Assembly: GCA_902497035.1 (NCBI GenBank)
Contig: CABVDL010000025.1
Span: forward strand, 1 to 28,014
From: an uncultured Prevotella sp.
GTDB taxonomy: Bacteria; Bacteroidota; Bacteroidia; Bacteroidales; Bacteroidaceae
Direction of reading: 5' to 3'
Length of the DNA: 28,014 bases
Shown here: positions 22,374-28,014 of the stretch, piece after piece
Numbering within the stretch: the stretch's first letter is position 1
Layout: each line of letters starts with the position of its first letter
The notes under the pieces: model-generated
Database searches by the model: none
The model's input: only the letters and a program-made list of their open reading frames with translations
What the model was told of the DNA's origin: nothing
Position numbers and translations under genes: made by a program

Positions 22374-25337
22374 ATGAATATGATAACCACAAAGTTTTTA
22401 TCGGTGAGAACCCTCTTATTGGCCGGACTGCTGACGGTTACGGCGCTGGCTCATGGTCAGGTGCGGCTTGCTTCCAACGGCAGCGGAGCCTTCCCCATCT
22501 ATACCGACAAGGATAAGGCGGTGGTGATATACGACCGCCAGGACCCCGTCACCCTACAGAGAGTTGCCCGGCTCTTTGCCGACGACGTCGACCGCGTGAC
22601 CGGTCACAAGCCTGCCCTTGCCGACATCAGCAGCAAGTCTGCGGGCAGCAGCACCGCCGTCATCGTTGGCACCATCGCCAGCCGCAACATCCGACGGATG
22701 ATAGCCAAATGCAAGATCGACACCACCGGACTGACCAACGGATGGGAGCAATACCGCATTGAGACGGTCAGCCGCCCCCTGCCCGGCATCAAGAAAGCAC
22801 TGGTTGTCGTAGGCTCCGACCGCCGCGGCGCCGCCTATGGCCTGCTTTCCATCTCCCGCGCCATCGGCGTCAGCCCATGGTACTGGTGGATGGATACGCC
22901 CATCAAGAAGCAGAAGAGCCTGACCGTTGACGTCACCCCGGTGACCTCGAAGCGCCCGTCGGTCAAGTATCGCGGCATCTTCATCAACGACGAGGACTGG
23001 GGCTTGAATCCCTGGGCCGCCAAGACCTTCGAGCCTGAGCGGAAGAACATTGGTCCCCGCACCTACTCAAAGGTTTGCGAGCTGTTGCTCCGCCTCAACG
23101 CCAACTACCTCTGCCCCGCCATGCACAACTGCTCGACCGCCTTCTATCAGATTCCTGATAACAAGGTGGTGGCCGACTCCTTCGCCATCGTCATCGGCAC
23201 CTCGCATTGTGAGCCGCTCATGCTCAACACCGCCACCGAGTGGAAGAAGAGCTACGGTGAATGGGACTATGAGACAAACCATCAGACCATCGACAGCGTG
23301 CTTGAGGCAAGGGTGCGCGACTGCGCCAAATACGAGAACGTATACACGCTGTCGCTCCGTGGCCTCCACGATGTGGCCATGAAGGGCAGCAACGACATGG
23401 CCGAGCGCAGGGATGTGGTGCAGAAAGCCATCGACAAGCAGCGACAGATCTTAATCGACGTCATCGGCAAGCGCGGTGAGGACATTCCGCAGGCGTTCAC
23501 CCCTTACAAGGAGGTGCTCGACGTCTACAACAAGGGGCTGCGGCTGCCTGACGACGTCACCATCATCTGGCCCGACGACAACTACGGCTACATGAAGCGG
23601 CTCAGTAACGAGAAGGAGCGCAAGCGCTCGGGCCGCTCCGGCGTTTATTACCATTCTTCTTATTTAGGCCGTCCCCACGACTACCTTTGGATGAACACCA
23701 CGGCTGCCACTTTCATGTATGAGGAGCTGCGCAAGGCCTACGACGCCACGGCCGACCGCATCTGGCTGCTCAATACGGGCGACATCAAGTCGTGTGAGTT
23801 TGCCGTCGACTTCTTCCTCTCGCTGGGTTACGACATCGACGCCTTCGACTACAACCGTTGCGCTGATTACCGCGCTGAGTGGACAGCCAGCTTGCTCGGT
23901 GAGGAATATAAGCAGCAGCTCAACCAGGTGTTCCGCACTTTCTATGACCTCTCGTTCCAGCGCAAGCCCGAGCTCATGGGGTGGGGCGTACAGTGGACCT
24001 CGGATGCCAAGGGCCGCGAGCGCGTCACCGACACCGAGTTCTCGTTCATCAACTATCGTGAGGCCGACCGCCGCCTTGCCGCCTACACCAAGATAGGCAA
24101 GCAGGTGGCCGACATCTACAACCGTCTGCCCGCCGCCGTGAAGCCCTGCTTCTTTGAGGCCGTCTATTATCCGGTAAAGGGCTGTGAGCTGCTCAACAAG
24201 GCACTGCTCTACGCACAGAAGAACCGTTGGTATGCCACCCAGCAGCGCGCGGCCACCAGCGACCTCGCCGACATGTCGAAGGCCTGTTACGACAGCGTCT
24301 ACGCCATCACCGACCATTACAATTCAATGCTCGGCGGCAAATGGAGATACGTCATCACGATGAAGCAGGAAGGGTCGCAATCCTACTACGAGAAGCCGAA
24401 GACCTACACCGCTGAACTGGCTGCAAAGCCGCAGCTGGCCGTATGGCCGGAGGGCGAGCAGCTCACGTCAGGACAGATGGGGCAGCACCGGTTGCCCACC
24501 TTCAACAGCCTCCTGCCGACCTCTTATGTGGTTGATGTCTACAATCAGGGCAACGGCACGCTCAATTGGAAGGCCGTGGCCTCGAAGCCGTGGATAAAGT
24601 TGAGCGCCAACAAGGGCAAGACCGCAAAGCAACAGCGTGTCGACGTGTCTGTCGACTGGACCAAACTGCCGCAGGGCAATGCCAACGGCGAGATTGAGTT
24701 CACCGACAACAACGGCGGCCGCGAGGTGGTGCTGGTATCGGCTTTCAACCCCGCCAAGCCGGCGCTGGCCGCTACCGCTCCCGTCTTTGTTGAGGACAAT
24801 GGCTACGTCTCCATCGACGCCGCTCATTTCTCAAGGAAGTTCGAGAACAAGGATGTGAAGATTCAGGTAGTCCCCAACCTCGGATGCGAAGGCTCCAGCG
24901 TGCAGCTGGGCAATGCCCTTGACAAGCCCCAGCAAACCAACCGCAGGGAAGCGCCTTACGTGGAGTATGACTTCTACACCTTCGACCGCGGTCCCGTCGA
25001 CGTCTACACCTATGTGTTGCCGACGTTCACCCTCTGTGAGGAGACGACCTTCAGCGGTCACGAGTCGACCAACTCTGAGACGCAATATGGTGTGACCATC
25101 GACGGTGTGCCAATCCGCCTCGAGTCGACGTCTTCCGTCGAGTATGCCTCCGAATGGTATAAGAACTGCCTGAGCAATGCCCGCATCAATCGCTCGAAGC
25201 TCTATATTGACCGCCCCGGCAAGCATACGCTGCGCATCGTCTGCGGCACCCCCGGTCTGATCTTCCAGAAGGCGGTGATTGACTTCGGTGGCCTCCAGCA
25301 CTCCTATATGGGTCCTCAGCCGACCATGCTGAAGTAG
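22374..25337 (+). CDS. GH115 alpha-1,2-glucuronidase, secreted
   Basis: A 987-residue protein with signal peptide (~1-28, ending ALAHGQ; ATG at 22380 is an alternative start). It shows the GH115 layout: N-terminal alpha/beta domain (~30-190: RVARLFADDVDRVTGH, AVIVGTIASR, GSDRRGAAYGLLSISRAIGVSPWYWW), TIM barrel (~195-500: KYRGIFINDEDWGLNPWA, LRLNANYLCPAMHN, YTLSLRGLHDVAMKG, IIWPDDNYGYMKRLS, YYHSSYLGRPHDYLWMNT), a helical domain (~500-660) and a C-terminal beta-sandwich (~800-980). The NDEDWG, WPDDNYG and YHSSYLG blocks carry the acidic and polar residues of the active-site region; I do not assign individual catalytic residues. The family removes (4-O-methyl-)glucuronic acid from xylan, including from internal xyloses. 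Length is typical for the family. Confidence 0.95.
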   Translation: MNMITTKFLSVRTLLLAGLLTVTALAHGQVRLASNGSGAFPIYTDKDKAVVIYDRQDPVTLQRVARLFADDVDRVTGHKPALADISSKSAGSSTAVIVGTIASRNIRRMIAKCKIDTTGLTNGWEQYRIETVSRPLPGIKKALVVVGSDRRGAAYGLLSISRAIGVSPWYWWMDTPIKKQKSLTVDVTPVTSKRPSVKYRGIFINDEDWGLNPWAAKTFEPERKNIGPRTYSKVCELLLRLNANYLCPAMHNCSTAFYQIPDNKVVADSFAIVIGTSHCEPLMLNTATEWKKSYGEWDYETNHQTIDSVLEARVRDCAKYENVYTLSLRGLHDVAMKGSNDMAERRDVVQKAIDKQRQILIDVIGKRGEDIPQAFTPYKEVLDVYNKGLRLPDDVTIIWPDDNYGYMKRLSNEKERKRSGRSGVYYHSSYLGRPHDYLWMNTTAATFMYEELRKAYDATADRIWLLNTGDIKSCEFAVDFFLSLGYDIDAFDYNRCADYRAEWTASLLGEEYKQQLNQVFRTFYDLSFQRKPELMGWGVQWTSDAKGRERVTDTEFSFINYREADRRLAAYTKIGKQVADIYNRLPAAVKPCFFEAVYYPVKGCELLNKALLYAQKNRWYATQQRAATSDLADMSKACYDSVYAITDHYNSMLGGKWRYVITMKQEGSQSYYEKPKTYTAELAAKPQLAVWPEGEQLTSGQMGQHRLPTFNSLLPTSYVVDVYNQGNGTLNWKAVASKPWIKLSANKGKTAKQQRVDVSVDWTKLPQGNANGEIEFTDNNGGREVVLVSAFNPAKPALAATAPVFVEDNGYVSIDAAHFSRKFENKDVKIQVVPNLGCEGSSVQLGNALDKPQQTNRREAPYVEYDFYTFDRGPVDVYTYVLPTFTLCEETTFSGHESTNSETQYGVTIDGVPIRLESTSSVEYASEWYKNCLSNARINRSKLYIDRPGKHTLRIVCGTPGLIFQKAVIDFGGLQHSYMGPQPTMLK

Positions 25338-25371
25338 GCAGAACAACAAACTTTATTAAATCATTAAGCAA

Positions 25372-26118
25372 ATGAACTATAGCATAAATCTCAAGACGCT
25401 CGTCGCCTTCCTGTTCCTCACGCTCCTCGCCCCATCGGCCAGAGTCGCCGCTCAAAACCGGGATTGGGCCAAAATGAGCCGCTACGCCAAGAGCGACTCC
25501 ATCATCATGAGCCAGCCCAACGACGGCAAACGCGTCGTGTTTATGGGCAACTCCATCACCGACGGATGGTACCGCGTGCACCCCAACTTCTTCAAGGACA
25601 ACGGTTACATCGGGCGTGGCATCGGTGGCCAGACTTCCTTCCAGTATCTCGTGCGCTTCCGTCAGGACGTCATCAAACTTCACCCCGCCATCGTCGTCAT
25701 CAATGCGGGAACCAATGACATCGCCGAGAACACGCAGGCCTACAATCAGGACTACACCATGGACAACATCAAGTCGATGGTGGAGCTGGCCAAGGCCCAC
25801 GGCATCTACGTCATCCTGACGTCCACGCTGCCCTCGAACAACTACTTCTGGAATAAGAACGTAAAGGATGTGCCAGCAAAGATTATGTCGCTCAACCGGC
25901 GGATCAGGCTGTATGCCAAGCGCCACCACATTCCTTTCGTCAACTACTACAAGTCGCTGGTCGAGAAGCCGTCGCTTGCTTTCATCCCCGCGCTGACCAA
26001 GGATGGCGTTCATCCCAACGCCAAGGGCTACGACGTCATGGAGAAGATCATCAAGAAGCATGTCGACCGGGCCTTCAAGCATCTGGAGAAGAAGGGTGCG
26101 AAGAAGGGCGCGAAGTAA
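25372..26118 (+). CDS. SGNH/GDSL hydrolase, probable carbohydrate esterase, secreted
   Basis: A 248-residue protein with signal peptide (1-28, ending VAAQ). All SGNH blocks are present: Ser61 in GNSITDGW, Gly86 in GIGGQT, Asn115 in NAGTND, and Asp211/His214 in DGVHPN. Secreted enzymes of this type in PULs commonly remove acetyl groups from xylan or pectin, making the chain accessible to GH115 and GH43 enzymes; lipase or lysophospholipase activity is less likely here. The C-terminus is a lysine-rich run (EKKGAKKGAK) from a small duplication, not part of the fold. It is 34 bp after the GH115 gene and 39 bp before the next gene. Confidence 0.9.
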   Translation: MNYSINLKTLVAFLFLTLLAPSARVAAQNRDWAKMSRYAKSDSIIMSQPNDGKRVVFMGNSITDGWYRVHPNFFKDNGYIGRGIGGQTSFQYLVRFRQDVIKLHPAIVVINAGTNDIAENTQAYNQDYTMDNIKSMVELAKAHGIYVILTSTLPSNNYFWNKNVKDVPAKIMSLNRRIRLYAKRHHIPFVNYYKSLVEKPSLAFIPALTKDGVHPNAKGYDVMEKIIKKHVDRAFKHLEKKGAKKGAK

Positions 26119-26157
26119 TCGACAGTCATCATCTACAATAATAGTTACCCGACGATT

Positions 26158-27708
26158 ATGAAAAGAAATCTGTTTCTGCTGCTGTTGTTCCTGGCCAGTC
26201 TCTGGTCTGCCGGCGCTGTGGCCCGCAACGTCGTGAAGACCGACGTGTGCGTCTATGGCGGCACCTCGGCTGGCGTCATCGCTGCCTACACCGCCATTCA
26301 GCAGGGCAAGAAGGCGGTCCTCATCGAGCCTTCCCACCGCATCGGTGGCATGACCACGGGCGGCCTCGGTTGGACCGACATCGGCAACAAGGGCATCATC
26401 AAGGGCCTCGCCCTCGACTTCTACACCCGCATCGGCAAGGAATACGGCAAGACGGGGCCTCAGTTCACCTTTGAGCCGAAGGTAGCCCTCAAGGTGTATC
26501 AGCAGTATGTCGACGAGGCAAAGATGCAGGTCGTATACAACTACCGCATCGTCTTGGCTGAGAAGTCGGGCAGCAAGATCAAGCGCATCCTGCTGGAGAG
26601 CACCAACGGCGGACAGCCCATGAGCGTGAAGGCGAAGGTGTTTATCGACTGCAGCTATGAGGGCGACCTCATGGCGCGCGCCGGCGTATCCTACACCGTG
26701 GGGCGTGAGGCCAACAGCGTATACGGCGAGACCATCAACGGCGTGGAGATGAGAAACAAGCATCAGTTCCCCGACGGCGTCGATCCTTACCGCGTCAAAG
26801 GTGACCCGCAGAGTGGACTGCTCTATGGCATTTTGCCCGATGAAATGGGCAAAAATGGAACCGGAGACAACCATGTGCAGGCCTACAATTTCCGCATCAC
26901 CCTCACCGATAAGCCCGACAACATGATTCCGCTGCAGAAGCCGGAGCGATACAACCCCGACCACTATGAACTGCTGCTGAGGCTCATCGAAAAGAAGCCT
27001 AAGCCGAAGCTGTCCGACTTCCTGAAGTTCGACATGATGCCCAACCGTAAGACCGACATCAACAACCAGGGCGCCTTCTCCACCGATATGATTGGGGCCA
27101 ACTGGGATTATCCCGATGCCGACTACGCCAAGCGCGAGGCCATCTACAGAGACCACATGGACTATACCCTGGGTCTGCTGTGGTTCCTCGGTCACGACGA
27201 GCGTGTGCCCGAGCAGGTGAGGAAGGGCATGTGCCGGTGGGGTCTGCCGAAAGACGAGTACTCCGAGACGGGCCACTTCACGCCGCAGCTCTATATCCGC
27301 GAGGCGAGAAGAATGATTGGCCGGATGGTGATGACGGAGGACTATTGCCGGAAGAAGAAGTCGGCCGACGACCCCATCGCCTGGGCGGCTTACAATATGG
27401 ACAGCCACAACTGCGGACGGTATGTGATTAACGGTATGGTAAAAAACGAGGGCGATGTTCAGGTCAAGCCTGCGGGCATATACAATATCTCTTACCGTGC
27501 CATCACGCCTAAGGAAGATGAGGCAACCAATTTGCTGGTTCCTGTCTGCCTTTCGGCCTCGCATATCGCTTACGGTTCCATCCGCATGGAGCCCGTATTC
27601 ATGGTTCTCGGACAGTCATCCGCCTTGGCAGCTTGTCAGGCAATCGATTACACCCACAGCATTGTCCAGAAGGTGGACTATCGTAAGGTGATAGAGAAAC
27701 TTCTTTAA
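26158..27708 (+). CDS. Secreted FAD-dependent oxidoreductase-like protein
   Basis: A 516-residue protein with signal peptide (1-~23, ending AVA). The dinucleotide-binding fold opens the mature protein (TDVCVYGGTSAGVIAAYTAIQQGKKAVLIEP, ~29-59), with GGTSAG in place of the classic GxGxxG, followed by HRIGGMTTGGLGWTDIG. Later blocks (VFIDCSYEGDLMARAGVSYTVGRE, ~160-184; AARRMIGRM-like helix REARRMIGRMVM, ~381-392; HIAYGSIRMEPVFMVLGQSSALAAC) match the FAD_oxidored type (PF12831), often labelled xanthan-lyase-like. Such genes are frequent in glycan loci and their substrate is mostly unknown; oxidation of a sugar or a lyase-like reaction is possible. It is the last gene of the second operon. Confidence 0.87.
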   Translation: MKRNLFLLLLFLASLWSAGAVARNVVKTDVCVYGGTSAGVIAAYTAIQQGKKAVLIEPSHRIGGMTTGGLGWTDIGNKGIIKGLALDFYTRIGKEYGKTGPQFTFEPKVALKVYQQYVDEAKMQVVYNYRIVLAEKSGSKIKRILLESTNGGQPMSVKAKVFIDCSYEGDLMARAGVSYTVGREANSVYGETINGVEMRNKHQFPDGVDPYRVKGDPQSGLLYGILPDEMGKNGTGDNHVQAYNFRITLTDKPDNMIPLQKPERYNPDHYELLLRLIEKKPKPKLSDFLKFDMMPNRKTDINNQGAFSTDMIGANWDYPDADYAKREAIYRDHMDYTLGLLWFLGHDERVPEQVRKGMCRWGLPKDEYSETGHFTPQLYIREARRMIGRMVMTEDYCRKKKSADDPIAWAAYNMDSHNCGRYVINGMVKNEGDVQVKPAGIYNISYRAITPKEDEATNLLVPVCLSASHIAYGSIRMEPVFMVLGQSSALAACQAIDYTHSIVQKVDYRKVIEKLL

Positions 27709-27719
27709 CAATAGATACT

Positions 27720-27830
27720 GTGCTCGTTGGTCTTTTGCTTGGCATGCTCCTCGGTCTTGTTCTACTCATTCTGCTGCGCTGTCTTCCTTCCATTTCTCAA
27801 AGAGAAATGAACGGCTTTATCTATTCATGA
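27720..27830 (+). CDS. Short hydrophobic ORF, possible small membrane peptide
   Basis: From a GTG at 27720 the frame encodes 36 residues beginning VLVGLLLGMLLGLVLLILL, one transmembrane-like segment, followed by RCLPSISQREMNGFIYS. An internal ATG lies at 27744. The frame is also open upstream into the preceding gene, no ribosome-binding feature stands out, and the hydrophobicity may simply reflect a pyrimidine-rich strand, so this may well be chance. Confidence 0.15.
   Translation: MLVGLLLGMLLGLVLLILLRCLPSISQREMNGFIYS
27791..27809 (+). terminator. Hairpin after the second operon
   Basis: CATTTCTC (27791-27798) and GAGAAATG (27802-27809) form a perfect 8-bp stem with an AAA loop, 83 bp after the stop codon of the oxidoreductase gene. 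No T-run follows and the stem is A/T-rich, so terminator activity is only possible. Confidence 0.35.
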
Positions 27831-27867
27831 TCAACCCCTGCTGAAAACGGCAAGATATTCCGAAGTT

Positions 27868-27993
27868 ATGCCACGTCGCGCTGCACAGCCTTGCGTTCAA
27901 CTAATTTCGGCGCACCCGATAATGTCCGTGGGGGACGATAACTTTGGCATCCTAATTTCTAACGTGAGTTCGATGAATTATAAGTGCTTATAA
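27868..27993 (+). CDS. Short 41-residue ORF of unknown status
   Basis: ATG at 27868 opens a frame (MPRRAAQPCVQLISAHPIMS...) ending in TAA at 27991. No signal peptide, domain or start signal is seen, and a promoter-like TAACTTTG lies inside it. It may be a chance frame within an intergenic repeat rather than a gene. Confidence 0.15.
   Translation: MPRRAAQPCVQLISAHPIMSVGDDNFGILISNVSSMNYKCL
27939..27946 (+). promoter_or_regulatory. Possible -7 promoter element for a gene beyond the window
   Basis: TAACTTTG matches TAnnTTTG exactly and repeats the -7 element at 6057-6064. No TTTG or TTG was found at the 19-20 bp distance upstream, so only half of the promoter signal is present. Confidence 0.35.
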
Positions 27994-28014
27994 ATTTGGT
28001 GATTAGCGAAATTT

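Larger units (their letters stand above)
27709..28014 (+). other. Non-coding or small-ORF region after the second operon
   Basis: No gene over 60 residues is convincing here. The stretch holds a hairpin (27791-27809), a hydrophobic short ORF (27720-27830), a 41-codon ORF (27868-27993) and a lone -7 promoter element (27939-27946). The GC-rich part 27840-27950 differs in texture from the A/T-rich spacers elsewhere and could be part of a dispersed intergenic repeat. Confidence 0.5.

Noticed and set aside
25186..27564. A 792-codon open frame on the - strand
   Set aside because: It is antisense to three clear + strand genes (end of GH115, SGNH esterase, oxidoreductase), is rich in V/L/G/H as expected for a codon-bias shadow, and shows no domain or signal.
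1..28014. CRISPR arrays, tRNA/rRNA genes, insertion sequences or integrases
   Set aside because: No regularly spaced repeats, clover-leaf sequences or transposase-like proteins were seen on reading through the window; the only tandem repeats are the 27-bp and 12-bp duplications listed.

Overview
The window is one strand-biased stretch of a Bacteroidota genome, most likely a Prevotella-like member of the Bacteroidales. This rests on a SusC/SusD pair, SusE/F-type lipoproteins, promoters of the Bacteroidetes type (TTG-N19-TAnnTTTG), A/T-rich spacers instead of strong Shine-Dalgarno sites, and C-terminal 'YDLSGRRV...KGVFIKK' tails common on secreted Prevotella/Bacteroides proteins. Every convincing gene is on the + strand and nearly every product has a signal peptide or lipobox. 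It reads as a polysaccharide utilization locus (PUL) with the tail of a neighbouring one. Assignments come from motif reading and family knowledge; no database search was run.

Layout. (1) 1-5951: the end of an upstream operon, with an unassigned (alpha/alpha)6-toroid-like secreted protein, a GH130 enzyme and a GH2 beta-mannosidase/exo-glucosaminidase-type enzyme, separated by only 3-19 bp. (2) 5952-6097: an A/T hairpin followed by a good promoter with TAACTTTG at 6057-6064. (3) 6098-18578: the core uptake operon: IPT/TIG plus NHL-like lipoprotein, SusC-like transporter, SusD-like lipoprotein, DUF1735-type lipoprotein, a hairpin-bearing spacer, a GH43 fused to seven FG-GAP/VCBS repeats, and a secreted protein with a duplicated binding-type module. 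Strong hairpins follow at 18590-18686. (4) 18747-19970: a single alkaline-phosphatase-superfamily gene closed by an intrinsic terminator at 19977-20010. (5) 20065-27708: a second operon with its own promoter: GH105, GH43 arabinanase-like, GH115 alpha-glucuronidase, SGNH esterase and a secreted FAD-dependent oxidoreductase. (6) 27709-28014: non-coding or small-ORF region with a hairpin and another TAACTTTG -7 element.

How it may work together (inference). Surface lipoproteins and the SusC/SusD pair would capture and import oligosaccharides. The GH43, GH115, GH105 and esterase set would strip arabinose, (methyl)glucuronic acid, unsaturated uronic acid and acyl groups, pointing to a decorated plant cell-wall glycan such as glucuronoarabinoxylan or arabinan-bearing pectin. 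The GH130/GH2 pair of the upstream operon points instead to beta-mannosides. No endo-acting backbone enzyme, polysaccharide lyase or regulator (hybrid two-component system, ECF sigma/anti-sigma, AraC) is in the window, so the system is incomplete here or works on pre-cut oligosaccharides.

The most unusual items are the GH43-propeller fusion, the duplicated module of the 652-aa protein, the unassigned first enzyme, the phosphatase-superfamily gene insulated inside the locus, the secreted flavoprotein ending the second operon, and a 27-bp tandem duplication inside a signal peptide.
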